A stretch of 19,128 nucleotides of DNA from Candidatus Zipacnadia bacterium (GCA_029821515.1 JALGTD010000018.1:1-19128); one strand, 5' to 3'. Positions 7,972 through 16,013 are shown, counted from the stretch's first letter. The notes: generated from the sequence alone by a model not told the origin. Program-made: numbers and translations.

Positions 7972-8472
7972 TTACTCGCGTCGGAAAGTAGCAGTGCCTG
8001 TTAGATTGATGGTGCCGCTGCCCGGGTTATCTTCCAGTCCGGGCAATAGCCCAGTGGCCACCAAAGGATGCGAGTAGCTTACCTCAACCTTGATAAACGC
8101 CCCGGTAGGAGCGTTGTTGGTGATTCCCTCATCGCCGGATACATCGCCCAGGGTGTACCAGGTCCAGCTTCCCGCGTCGTAAACGCCGTACTGCTGGGTG
8201 ATAGTCAGGTCCTCGGTGGGTAATTGTGCTGCAGCGCTTTCCACCTTGTCGGTGATGGTAGTCGTACTATCACCTGTGGCCCCCGTGCGTGCCCCTTCAC
8301 GAGAAGCATTCTTCAGGATCATAAAATCCTCAAACAGCAGCCCGAATTCGATGATGCCCATCAATAAGAGCAATAGTAAGGGCGCGACCAGAGCCAGCTC
8401 GACGGTAGCTGTGCCGGCTCTGCGATCCCAGATTTTGAACAGCTTCTGATTATCTCGATGCACGGTTTGCAT
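7972..8472 (-). CDS. tadE: TadE-like pseudopilin
   Basis: From ATG 8472 this gives 166 residues: a short basic N-terminus (KLFKIWDRRAG), then the TadE prepilin-like signature TATVELALVAPLLLLLLMG with the conserved Glu. Then comes FEDFMILKNASREGARTGA, which matches the usual post-helix region of TadE (NAAREGAR-like). The remainder is a beta-rich extracytoplasmic domain ending TINLTGTATFRRE. TadE proteins are minor pilins processed by a TadV-type peptidase, which is not encoded in this window. The frame stays open upstream to 8640, but that extension runs through a GC-rich hairpin and the end of flp and has no prepilin character, so I chose M at 8472. No strong Shine-Dalgarno is visible there; GTG at 8463 is a close alternative. 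It lies between flp and tadZ in one operon. Confidence 0.88.
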   Translation of the reverse strand: MQTVHRDNQKLFKIWDRRAGTATVELALVAPLLLLLLMGIIEFGLLFEDFMILKNASREGARTGATGDSTTTITDKVESAAAQLPTEDLTITQQYGVYDAGSWTWYTLGDVSGDEGITNNAPTGAFIKVEVSYSHPLVATGLLPGLEDNPGSGTINLTGTATFRRE

Positions 8473-8564
8473 TGTGTGGCGCCGGTTCTGGTCAGGTTGC
8501 AAGAGATTATTGTCGCCGTCGTGACACTGCTGCTTGGACCGTCCCTGTCTGCCATTTTTAGGCA

Positions 8565-8599
8565 CTGAGGGTCGGGTGGGGGGCCAGCCCGACCCCCAG
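8565..8599 (-). promoter_or_regulatory. GC-rich hairpin between flp and tadE
   Basis: GGGTCGGG at 8569-8576 pairs perfectly with CCCGACCC at 8588-8595 across an 11-nt loop. CTG (8565-8567) pairs with CAG (8597-8599) outside a single mismatch, giving an 11-pair stem. On the minus-strand transcript the stem is not followed by a U-run, so it is not a classical intrinsic terminator. Its place between the pilin gene and the assembly genes suggests an mRNA-stability or partial-attenuation element that keeps pilin expression above the rest; this is inference. Confidence 0.5.
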
Positions 8600-8650
8600 T
8601 TTACAGGGCGCTGCTGCCATGTGGTTTGCGAGCATACCAAGCCTGAGGCC

Positions 8651-8824
8651 CTATGGTGTTGATGTTATCGTGTCTTTGACGCTGGAGACCTCGGTACTTA
8701 CCTGGCTACCCAGTTGCGTCCAGGCGGTGACGGCTGCTGCCACTATCAATACCAGCAGCAGCGCGTACTCAACAGTTGTCAGCCCTGCTTCGTCAGTCCA
8801 CAGTTGCTTGAGTGTCCGTAACAT
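8651..8824 (-). CDS. flp: Flp major pilin prepilin (57 aa)
   Basis: This short gene encodes a class IVb Flp prepilin. A basic leader (MLRTLKQLW) is followed by the processing site DEAG|LTTVEYALLLVLIVAAAV, where Gly is at -1 and the conserved Glu and Tyr are at +5 and +6. A roughly 20-residue hydrophobic helix and a polar tail (LGSQVSTEVSSVKDTITSTP) complete it. Length and layout are normal for Flp pilins, which polymerise into the Tad pilus after cleavage by a prepilin peptidase. The start is fixed by a strong Shine-Dalgarno, AAGGAGGT at 8831-8838, 6 nt before the ATG. It is the first gene of the minus-strand tad operon, and the 5' leader carries several inverted repeats. Confidence 0.93.
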   Translation of the reverse strand: MLRTLKQLWTDEAGLTTVEYALLLVLIVAAAVTAWTQLGSQVSTEVSSVKDTITSTP

Positions 8825-8856
8825 TTAGCGACCTCCTTCCTTGATCTGCATAACGC

Positions 8857-8901
8857 GGTTAGGCCGGTAACCCTACCATTTGTGGTATCGGTAATTTACC
8901 G
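8857..8901. promoter_or_regulatory. Cluster of inverted repeats in the flp leader / divergent promoter region
   Basis: Three dyads are packed into 45 bp: GGTTA (8857-8861) with TAACC (8868-8872), TACCA-TTTG-TGGTA (8874-8887), and CGGTAA-T-TTACCG (8889-8901). A looser outer pairing joins GGCCGGTAA (8862-8870) with TTACC-GTGGCC. They lie 33-77 bp upstream of the flp start, in the 244-bp gap between flp and the divergent transporter-like gene. This fits an operator for a dimeric regulator or a folded 5' leader. No protein or riboswitch class is recognised. The rest of the gap (8902-9056) shows no gene. Confidence 0.45.
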
Positions 8902-9068
8902 TGGCCTCTTGATAACTGGATAGTTTCGGTTATGTAACATCTGTGCAAACCGTCGCTGGCAGAACTTTGCCGGGGTAGAAGTAGAAACACTGTATCCAAC
9001 AAAGGTCTTAAGGTCACTCTCGACGAATCTGGAAGTAGGCGACTGCTTGTAGGAATGGAGGAATACAG

Positions 9069-11069
9069 GTGGCCAAAACTGCTGGCAACCAGCATACAAA
9101 AGTAACTGGCGAGAAGAGCCTGGAACGATCTCAGCCATCGCGCCAGGGAATAATCACCGGCCGGGCCCTGGTGATTGGCTCGCTAGCGGCAGCAGGCATC
9201 GGCCTGCTGGCGCCATGGGCGATCCACGTGCTGCGCGGGTCCTTTATGGCCCTTGATTTCAGCACTCCCGCTGCGGTCGGCTTGATGTTCTTTCTGGTAG
9301 CCGGGCCGAACCTGCTGGTGCTTCGTTTGCGCCGGCGCTTGGCTTTGACCTCCGCAGAACTTATTACTATCTACAGTATGATGATCGTCGCTTCCGCCAT
9401 CCCTACTATGGGCTTAACTGCCCAGGTCATCCCCATTAGTACTGGTGCCCACTATTATGCCAGTCCGGAGAATGGCTGGGACAAGTTGGTTATTCCTTAT
9501 ATAGCTAAGTGGTTGTTGCCAAAAGGTGCTGGTTTGGATGCCCCCGTCATAGACTACCTCTACGAGGGTCTACCGGCCGGCGCCAGTGTGCCGTGGGGGG
9601 CTTGGGTGACGTCGCTGGCTGCCTGGTTGGCATTTCTGCTCGCTTTGCACCTGGCCATGATGTGTATGATGGTGATGTTGCGCAAACAGTGGGTGGAAAA
9701 TGAACGGCTGGCCTATCCGCTTACCTATTTGCCACTGACCCTTGCCGGTGCTAGCAGCGGAGGAGTTCCGGTCATTCTGCGTAATCCTGTCTTCTGGATA
9801 GGCATGGGCATTCCCCTTGTTCTAGGCAGCTTCATTGGACTGCATTATTACTTCCCGGTACTGCCTGCTATCAACCTGGCACCCTCGGTGACAGTAGTAA
9901 AGGGGCTTTGGAGTCTGCCATTCCGGCTCAGCTTTCCTATGCTGGGCTTTTTCTATCTGGTTAACCTGGAGACCAGTTTCAGTCTGTGGTTCTTCAACTT
10001 ACTTTTCCAGTCTGCCTGGGCAGCGCTGACTTCAATAGGCATCACTTTTCAGGAAAATCTAAGTGTCTTCGGTGCACAGGGGCCATTCAAGTACTTGGGC
10101 GGCGGGGCGTTTATAGCTCTGGTTGGCACCAATCTGTGGGTGGCCCGCGGTCATCTGCGCACAATCTGGCAACGTGTCCTCGGCCAGGTCGGTCCGGAGG
10201 TTGACAGTAACGAGATTATCTCCTATCGCACCGCCTTCTGGGGCATGATCATCGGCCTGATTGCGATAGGGTGGTGGTTGAATATTGCGGGACTTCCCTT
10301 GATAGTTGTACCAATCTTCGTGATATCTGCTATGGTAATGTTCTTAGGGATAACCCGCGTTGTGGTCGAAAGCGGGCTGGCTTTGGCGCGTCCGCCGATA
10401 ATTGCTCCGGGCTTGACCGCCGGGCTTTTGGGTTGGGAGCTAATTGGCAGCCAGGGCATTGTCGTACTGGCTCAGACTTTTATTTGGGACAGCGATATTC
10501 GCACCTTTGTGATGTGCTCGGTTGCTAACAGCCTGAAGATGACGAATGTAGTCGAGCACGGCCACCGCCGGTTATGGGCTGCTTTCTGGCTGGCCATACT
10601 GTTGGCGCTGGCCGCATCAATATGGCTGACGATGAGTCGGGCTTACATGCAGGGTGGCACCACGATGAACAACTGGTTTTTTGCAGGTGCAGCCCAGGGC
10701 CCCTACCGGTGGGCGGCTGACTGGAACATCCGACAGCCCAGCCCCAGTCTGATAGGAATCATTTTGACTGGCATCGGCGCGGCAATCTTCGTGTTTCTGA
10801 CTGCTATGCGTTTCCGCTTCCTAAAGTGGCCGTTTCATCCCATTGGCTTTGCTATCGGCGGCTCGTCTATCGTCTCGTGGGTGTGGTTTCCCTGTTTCTT
10901 GACATGGTTGACCAAAGGCACTATCCTGCGTTATGGTGGAATGAAGCTATACGAAGGTGCCCGTCCTCTGTTCTTGGGATTCATATGCGGGCAATATACT
11001 GCCAATCTAGTGTGGTTGATTATTGATTGGCTCACAGGCCAGACCGGCAATCAGATTTTCTGGATATAA
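9069..11069 (+). CDS. Polytopic membrane protein, DUF6785/DUF6784-type (first of a tandem pair)
   Basis: The GTG start at 9069 has GGAGG at 9057-9061. The 666-residue product has a polar N-terminus of about 30 residues and then many hydrophobic segments across its length. Recognisable stretches are LTSAELITIYSMMIVASAIP, RKQWVENERLAYPLTYLPL, ITRVVVESGLALARPPIIAPG, and a C-terminal block with FKLKW-like WPFHPIGFAIG, FLTWLTKGTILRYGG and PLFLGFICGQY. From memory this architecture matches proteins labelled DUF6785 (N-terminal) and DUF6784 (C-terminal) in environmental phyla; no function is established to my knowledge, and a transporter role is only inferred from topology. It is divergent from flp and followed after 52 nt by a clear paralogue. 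Confidence 0.72.
   Translation: MAKTAGNQHTKVTGEKSLERSQPSRQGIITGRALVIGSLAAAGIGLLAPWAIHVLRGSFMALDFSTPAAVGLMFFLVAGPNLLVLRLRRRLALTSAELITIYSMMIVASAIPTMGLTAQVIPISTGAHYYASPENGWDKLVIPYIAKWLLPKGAGLDAPVIDYLYEGLPAGASVPWGAWVTSLAAWLAFLLALHLAMMCMMVMLRKQWVENERLAYPLTYLPLTLAGASSGGVPVILRNPVFWIGMGIPLVLGSFIGLHYYFPVLPAINLAPSVTVVKGLWSLPFRLSFPMLGFFYLVNLETSFSLWFFNLLFQSAWAALTSIGITFQENLSVFGAQGPFKYLGGGAFIALVGTNLWVARGHLRTIWQRVLGQVGPEVDSNEIISYRTAFWGMIIGLIAIGWWLNIAGLPLIVVPIFVISAMVMFLGITRVVVESGLALARPPIIAPGLTAGLLGWELIGSQGIVVLAQTFIWDSDIRTFVMCSVANSLKMTNVVEHGHRRLWAAFWLAILLALAASIWLTMSRAYMQGGTTMNNWFFAGAAQGPYRWAADWNIRQPSPSLIGIILTGIGAAIFVFLTAMRFRFLKWPFHPIGFAIGGSSIVSWVWFPCFLTWLTKGTILRYGGMKLYEGARPLFLGFICGQYTANLVWLIIDWLTGQTGNQIFWI
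9174..9270 (+). repeat. Highly conserved 5' block shared with the downstream paralogue (copy 1)
   Basis: Bases 9181-9270 match 11216-11305 with about 6 differences in 90 by eye, and the preceding 7 bases are also identical. The encoded stretch, from AAAGIGLL through MALDFSTP, is 28 identical residues. The 3' parts of the two genes differ far more at the DNA level. This suggests gene conversion or strong local constraint. Confidence 0.7.
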
Positions 11070-11121
11070 CTTGCTGGCATTTTGTGGCGATGTGTCTCTG
11101 GGTTTCTGAAGATAATAGCTA

Positions 11122-13107
11122 ATGGCAATAAGTGAAGATGTAACAAACACCGACATTCAGTCAGCATCCCAGCCTCGCAGTGGCTTGATAACGGGTCGAG
11201 CACTGCTAATTGGCTCGGTAGCGGCAGCAGGCATCGGCCTGCTGGCGCCGTGGGCGATTCACGTGCTGCGCGGCTCCTTTATGGCACTTGATTTCAGCAC
11301 GCCCGTGGCGGTGGTGCTGTTGTTTGTCCTCGTAGTGGGCCCCAACCTGCTACTGCTGCGCTTCCGGCGCAGCCTAGCTTTGACCACGGCTGAGCTTATT
11401 ACCATCTATGCAATGATGGTAGTAGCCTCGGCTATTCCTACGATGGGCCTGACAGCGCAGGTCATTCCTCTGAGCACCGGTCCCTACTACTATGCCACCC
11501 CTGAGAATGCCTGGGCCCAGAAGATCACTCCGCATATCGCGTCGTGGCTGGCCCCACAGGGCAGTGCCATGGAGGCCCCCGTAATCACCGACCTCTATGA
11601 GGGTCTGCCGGCAGGTGCCCAGGTGCCCTGGGGTGCTTGGGTCCAGCCGTTGTTGGCCTGGCTTCCTATGCTCCTGGCCGTCCATTTTGTGATGATCTGC
11701 ATGATGGTACTGCTGCGCAAGCAGTGGGTGGACAACGAGCGACTATCCTACCCTCTGACCTATCTGCCTCTGGCCCTGGCTGGTACCGACAGTAATGGTT
11801 GGCCGGTTATCCTCAAGCGAGCCACCTTTTGGATCGGGTTTGCCATGGCGTTCCTGGCCGGCAGTTGGGTGGGGCTGCACAACTACTTTCCGGTAGTGCC
11901 GGCTCTGAAACTGGAACAGAGCGTTGAGGCGGTCACCGGTGTATGGACACTCTTTTTTCGCATCAGCTTCCCAATGATTGGCTTTTTCTACTTGGTGAGC
12001 CTGGAGAATAGTTTCAGTTTATGGTTTTTCAATTTGCTGGCGCAAATAGCTCGGACGGTTATGACTGTTCTGGGCGTTGCCAGCATTGAAAATCTGGGAG
12101 TCTACGGCGCCTCTGACCCCATCTTCAAGTATATAGGTGCAGGGGCTTTTTTGGCTCTGGTTGCATCAGGCTTGTGGATAGCACGGGGCCACCTAAACAT
12201 GGTCTGGAGGCGAGTAATAGGTGAAGCAGGCTCGGAGGTTGACGAGCATGAGATACTCTCGTACCGAGTTGCTTTCTGGGGAATGATCGGCGGCCTTGGC
12301 TTGGTTGGCTGGTGGCTGGCAGCCTCGGGTATGCCCGTACTGGTTGTACCCCTGTTCCTAATTCTGGCTTTTGTCTTCTTTGTGGGCTTGACGCGTGTTG
12401 TTGCTGAAAGCGGCATGGCAGAGGCAGTCGCACCGGCGATCGCGCCTACTACTGTGGCCGGTTGGCTGGGATGGGGTCCCTTGGGAGACCGAGGAATAAC
12501 GTCACTGGCGCTTACTTATGTATGGACAAGTGACATTCGCACCTTCGTGATGGCTTCGGCAGCAACCAGTCTCAAATTGGCCGATGTCATCGATGCCAAG
12601 CAGCGACGGTTGTTTTGGGGGTTTATTCTGGCCATTATTGCTGCTCTGGTGACTTCTATGTGGCTTACTATAACCCGTGCCTACACTCAGGGCGGCGTCA
12701 CTATGAATCCGTGGTTCTTCAGCGGAGCGGTGCAAGCCGCCTACAAGTGGGCGCAGGAATGGATCGTCCAGCAGCCGGGTCCCAGTATTGTCGGACTGAT
12801 CTACACTGCAATAGGTGCGGGAATATATCTGGTGCTTACTGCCCTGCGTTTCCGCTCGCCTGCCTGGCCGTTTCACCCTATCGGCTACTGTATCGGTAGC
12901 GTGTGGATTATGGATCGGATCTGGTTCACCATCTTCCTGACGTGGCTGACCAAGAGTGCCATTCTACGCTACGGTGGGATGGTCTGGTACCAGAATCTGC
13001 GCCCGGTTTTCCTGGGCTTGATTTGTGGACAGTTTATCTGCAATGCAGCGTGGTTAGTGATAGACTGGTTAACTGGCCATACTGGCAATATAATCTTCTG
13101 GATATGA
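11122..13107 (+). CDS. Polytopic membrane protein, DUF6785/DUF6784-type (second of a tandem pair)
   Basis: This 661-residue paralogue of the preceding gene is collinear with it from the first membrane segment to the identical final motif (IIFWI versus QIFWI). Shared stretches include LITIYAMMVVASAIPTMGLT, RKQWVDNERLSYPLTYLPL, SDIRTFVMASAATSLK, and the WPFHPIGY and LRYGGM elements near the C-terminus. The two polar N-termini differ. The ATG at 11122 has only a weak Shine-Dalgarno-like GAAG, and the 52-nt gap has no obvious terminator, so the pair is probably one transcript. Function is unknown; the many hydrophobic segments suggest transport. Retention of both copies intact argues that they have diverged in substrate or expression, which is inference. 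Confidence 0.72.
   Translation: MAISEDVTNTDIQSASQPRSGLITGRALLIGSVAAAGIGLLAPWAIHVLRGSFMALDFSTPVAVVLLFVLVVGPNLLLLRFRRSLALTTAELITIYAMMVVASAIPTMGLTAQVIPLSTGPYYYATPENAWAQKITPHIASWLAPQGSAMEAPVITDLYEGLPAGAQVPWGAWVQPLLAWLPMLLAVHFVMICMMVLLRKQWVDNERLSYPLTYLPLALAGTDSNGWPVILKRATFWIGFAMAFLAGSWVGLHNYFPVVPALKLEQSVEAVTGVWTLFFRISFPMIGFFYLVSLENSFSLWFFNLLAQIARTVMTVLGVASIENLGVYGASDPIFKYIGAGAFLALVASGLWIARGHLNMVWRRVIGEAGSEVDEHEILSYRVAFWGMIGGLGLVGWWLAASGMPVLVVPLFLILAFVFFVGLTRVVAESGMAEAVAPAIAPTTVAGWLGWGPLGDRGITSLALTYVWTSDIRTFVMASAATSLKLADVIDAKQRRLFWGFILAIIAALVTSMWLTITRAYTQGGVTMNPWFFSGAVQAAYKWAQEWIVQQPGPSIVGLIYTAIGAGIYLVLTALRFRSPAWPFHPIGYCIGSVWIMDRIWFTIFLTWLTKSAILRYGGMVWYQNLRPVFLGLICGQFICNAAWLVIDWLTGHTGNIIFWI
11209..11305 (+). 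repeat. Highly conserved 5' block shared with the upstream paralogue (copy 2)
   Basis: This is the partner of the block at 9174-9270; the two lie 2,035 bp apart as direct repeats. Recombination between them would fuse the two genes in frame and delete the intervening 2 kb. Confidence 0.7.
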
Positions 13108-13227
13108 TGCTGGCCTGATCATATCTAGCTGCCCCAGTGTTATTTGCCCCAGCTTGCTGGTTGCGGCTATAACTGCCTTCGGCTCTCTTAATCTTTCCTC
13201 GCCTGGAACGGGTCCGGGTTAGCGGCG

Positions 13228-14007
13228 ATGCGAACTTATTCGGCAACAGCAATTAGCCTGGTAGTGCACAAGTACCGGGGGACGCGCCGACTGGCGGTAT
13301 TTTTCAGCCGCGAGCGCGGCAAGGTGGAGGCGGTCGCCCGCGGTGTGGGAAAACCAGGCAGCAAGCTGGCTTCGCTGGTCGAGCCTCTTACTCTTTCCAA
13401 GCTCTCCCTGGCCAAGGGGCGCGAGCTTGACCATCTAACTGAAGGCGAGGTCGTCAATCCGTTCTATGGGCTACGGTCCGATATGCGGCGGTTCGGCTAT
13501 GCCTCCTATATTGCTGAACTAACTGCACGGGCCACTGAGCCGGGCTTGCCGATGCCTCGGCTTTTCGACGCGTTGCAGGCCAGTCTCGAGGCTCTCGAAG
13601 ACGAGGCGACGCCAGAGATAATTACCTGGGGATTTGCCTTGCAGCTTCTGGAACAACTCGGTGTGGGGCCGGTTCTGGAACAATGTGCCAACTGCGGTCG
13701 GTCTCTGACTGGCCAGTTGTGCTACAGCCCCTCTGTCGGTGGATTAATCTGTGCAGACTGCCGACCAGGCGAGTCAGGGGTGCTCGATATCTCTGGTATG
13801 ACTGCTGGCCTGCTGCGCTGTATGGCTACTTTTCCCATAGACCGGCTGGCGCGCCTGTCCTGCCCACCGACCAGCCGTGAGGAGATTAGCCAGTTGGTAC
13901 GCCGGCATATCGAATATCACCTGGACTTCACATCTAAAAGCGAGCGGTTCCTTCGGGAGATTGAAGCCTCCGACAACCCGCTGCAGGACGGAGATGAGCA
14001 GGGGTGA
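13228..14007 (+). CDS. recO: RecO, DNA repair and recombination mediator
   Basis: The 259-residue product has the N-terminal OB-fold of RecO (ATAISLVVHKYRGTRRLAVF, then RERGKVEAVARGVGKPGSK) and a helical C-terminal domain. A zinc site is formed by C153-x-x-C156 and C175-x-x-C178 (CANC and CADC). RecO works with RecR and RecF to load RecA on single-stranded DNA coated with SSB. Length is normal and motifs are intact. The ATG at 13228 has only a weak upstream Shine-Dalgarno, but the N-terminus matches the family. Its stop overlaps the start of polX by 4 nt (GTGA), indicating translational coupling. The 120-bp gap before it shows no gene or clear terminator. Confidence 0.93.
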   Translation: MRTYSATAISLVVHKYRGTRRLAVFFSRERGKVEAVARGVGKPGSKLASLVEPLTLSKLSLAKGRELDHLTEGEVVNPFYGLRSDMRRFGYASYIAELTARATEPGLPMPRLFDALQASLEALEDEATPEIITWGFALQLLEQLGVGPVLEQCANCGRSLTGQLCYSPSVGGLICADCRPGESGVLDISGMTAGLLRCMATFPIDRLARLSCPPTSREEISQLVRRHIEYHLDFTSKSERFLREIEASDNPLQDGDEQG

Positions 14008-15758
14008 CCAACGCGCAGGCTGCCGAAATTCTGCAGCAGATAGCTGACCTACTTAACATCTCTGGTGCCAATAGCTTCCGGATTCGCAGCTATCGGCAAG
14101 CAGCCGAGTCGCTGGAATCGTGGGCTGAAGAGATCGAGGAAATATATGCAACGCAAGGCGTGAAAGGTTTGCGCGATATCCCCGACATCGGCAAAAGCCT
14201 CGCCGAGAAGATAGAAGAGCTGCTCAACATCGGCCAGATTAGTCAGCATCAGGAGCTGCTGGGGCAGTTTCCCGATGGAATACTGGAGCTGCTGAAGGTT
14301 CCCGGTCTGGGCCCGCGCACCATCGCGTTGATCTGGTCAGAGCTGGAGATAGCCGATATTGACGAGCTGGAGGAGGCTGCCCGCAGCCAGCAGTTGCGAG
14401 AGCTTCCCGGCCTGGGAGCTAAGAGTGAGGAGAAGATACTGGCCAGTATCGAGCGGTACCGCCAGGGCATGCAACGGGCCTTGTTAGGGGAAATCCTGCC
14501 CCTTGGCGAGCAGCTCATTAGTTATCTGCGGGAACATCCCCGGGTTATTGCTGCTGAGTTGGCCGGTAGTGCCCGGCGCCGCCGGGCTACAGTTGGCGAC
14601 ATCGATCTGCTGGCGACTTCTGAGCACCCTGAGGAGGTATGTCGCGATTTTGCCTCCAGCGGGCAGCTTGAAGAAGTCACTATGGCCGGCGATACTAAGG
14701 TTAGCGGCCTGCTGGCAGGAGGACGCTCAGTAGACCTGCGGGTGGTAGCTCCAGAAAGCTACGGGGCAGTGCTTCAATATTTTACCGGCTCACAGGCTCA
14801 TGGCGTGGCCCTGCGTACTCGCGCCCAGAAGATGGATCTGACCGTCAATGAATACGGTGTATTTGAGCAGCATAATGACCAGGTGGGGGAGAAGATAGCC
14901 GGCGCCAGCGAAGAGGGTGTATATGCGGCCGTGGGACTGGAGTGGATTCCGCCGGAGTTGCGCGAGGATCGCGGCGAGATTGCGGCAGCCGCCGACGGCA
15001 CTCTGCCTGAGTTGATTGAGCTTAGCGATATTCGCAGTGACCTGCATATGCACACAACTGGTTCTGACGGCATGTGCAGCCTCGAGGAGCTCGCCGAGGT
15101 CTGCCGCCAGCGTGGTTATAGCTATATTGGCATCACCGACCACTCCCCAGCGCTTCGCGTTGCCGGAGGGCTGACAGAAGAAGAGATAATCGCCCAGATC
15201 CAGGAGATTGCCCAGCTAAACGAGCGCTACCGGGAAGAGGGCATCGAGTTCCGTATCCTGGCTGGCCTGGAGGCGGACATACTGACCAAAGGACGAGTTG
15301 ACGTCCCTGATGCGGCCTTTGAGATGCTGGATTTTGTGTTGGGTTCGCTGCACCAGGGATTCTCGTCGGATGCTGACAAGATAACCCAGCGTGTCATCCA
15401 GGCATTAGAGTCGGGCAAGATTGACATCCTGGGCCATCCCACCGGTCGGTTACTGTTGCAGCGGGAACCCTACGGCATTCACCTTAATGAGGTAATAGAA
15501 GCTGCTGGCGAGCTTGATGTTGTGATCGAGATTAACGCCAATCCCCGTCGCCTGGACCTTGACGATGTGCACGCCCGTTTTGCTCAGGGAAACGGTACCC
15601 GGCTGAGCATTAACACCGATGCCCACGATATTCCCCACCTGGACTTTATGCAGTACGGGGTCTATACGGCGCGTCGCGGCTGGATTGAGCCGCGGTCGGT
15701 GATAAACACCTGGCCAGTGAACAAAGTAAAAGAATGGTTGGCCCAGCGGCGAGCATAA
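14004..15758 (+). CDS. polX: PolX, family X DNA polymerase / 3'-5' exonuclease with PHP domain
   Basis: This 584-residue protein has the full bacterial PolX layout. There is an N-terminal helical domain with helix-hairpin-helix elements (LRDIPDIGKSLAEKIEELL, LLKVPGLGPRTIALIW, LRELPGLGAKSEEKIL). A nucleotidyltransferase palm follows, with G188-S189, the metal-binding D199 and D201 (GDIDLLA), and a third Asp near D244 (VDLRVV). A C-terminal PHP domain starts at DLHMHTTGSDG (D346, H348, H350) and continues through ITDHSP, LAGLEADI, DILGHPTGR and INTDAH. These enzymes fill gaps in base-excision repair and proofread with the PHP exonuclease. The GTG start overlaps the recO stop and has GGAG upstream at 13990-13993. 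Every Arg codon I checked in this gene is CGN, which contrasts with the isomerase gene downstream. Confidence 0.95.
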   Translation: MTNAQAAEILQQIADLLNISGANSFRIRSYRQAAESLESWAEEIEEIYATQGVKGLRDIPDIGKSLAEKIEELLNIGQISQHQELLGQFPDGILELLKVPGLGPRTIALIWSELEIADIDELEEAARSQQLRELPGLGAKSEEKILASIERYRQGMQRALLGEILPLGEQLISYLREHPRVIAAELAGSARRRRATVGDIDLLATSEHPEEVCRDFASSGQLEEVTMAGDTKVSGLLAGGRSVDLRVVAPESYGAVLQYFTGSQAHGVALRTRAQKMDLTVNEYGVFEQHNDQVGEKIAGASEEGVYAAVGLEWIPPELREDRGEIAAAADGTLPELIELSDIRSDLHMHTTGSDGMCSLEELAEVCRQRGYSYIGITDHSPALRVAGGLTEEEIIAQIQEIAQLNERYREEGIEFRILAGLEADILTKGRVDVPDAAFEMLDFVLGSLHQGFSSDADKITQRVIQALESGKIDILGHPTGRLLLQREPYGIHLNEVIEAAGELDVVIEINANPRRLDLDDVHARFAQGNGTRLSINTDAHDIPHLDFMQYGVYTARRGWIEPRSVINTWPVNKVKEWLAQRRA

Positions 15759-15765
15759 CAGGCTC

Positions 15766-16002
15766 AGTAGTCGGATTGAAGCGCAACGACTGCTGATAGA
15801 TAATTTCGACTTCGAACAGGGCGGGCAGGAATTCGTGGCGCATTGGAAGAATGCTAGCAGAGACGGCAGAAAAATGGGAATGGCGGAATAAACCCAGCAA
15901 GTGATGAAGCGCGAGTATCCGCTCGCAAACGGCCAGAACGAACAAGCGGAACCACACCGTGTTCTTATTGCCGACGGAGACACAGCGCTTGCACCACTAT
16001 AG
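15766..16002 (+). pseudogene. Possible decayed reading-frame remnant, origin unknown
   Basis: The 260-nt gap between polX and the isomerase holds one frame that reads like protein (EAQRLLIDNFDFEQGGQEF, FVAHWKNASRDGRKMG, REYPLANGQNEQAEPHRVLI). It is interrupted by a single TAA at 15889-15891 and closed by TAG at 16000-16002. There is no convincing start codon or Shine-Dalgarno, and I do not recognise the family. The opposite strand of the same stretch is also open, so chance openness is a real alternative. It could be the tail of an old mobile element or displaced gene. Confidence 0.22.
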
Positions 16003-16008
16003 GACTCT

Positions 16009-16013
16009 GGAGG
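16009..16013 (+). promoter_or_regulatory. Ribosome binding site that fixes the isomerase start
   Basis: GGAGG lies 5 nt before the ATG at 16019. It argues against the longer in-frame ATG at 15959, which would add 20 residues not typical of the family. Confidence 0.75.

Noticed and set aside
8473..8640. 56-codon N-terminal extension of tadE
   Set aside because: It runs through the intergenic hairpin and overlaps the stretch next to flp, and the encoded residues have no prepilin-leader character. TadE proteins normally begin a few residues before the hydrophobic segment.
8920..8948. Possible minus-strand sigma-70 promoter for flp (TTGCAC, 17 nt, AACTAT)
   Set aside because: Only three of six bases match in each box, which is not above chance in a region of this length.
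8957..8971. Sigma-54-like element TGGCAGAACTTTGCC in the flp/transporter gap
   Set aside because: The GG and GC elements are separated by 9 bases rather than the required 10, and the sequence is better read as a partial palindrome.
8859..9138. Small minus-strand frames in the flp/transporter gap
   Set aside because: There is no start signal, no recognisable domain, and the frames overlap the 5' end of the divergent membrane-protein gene.
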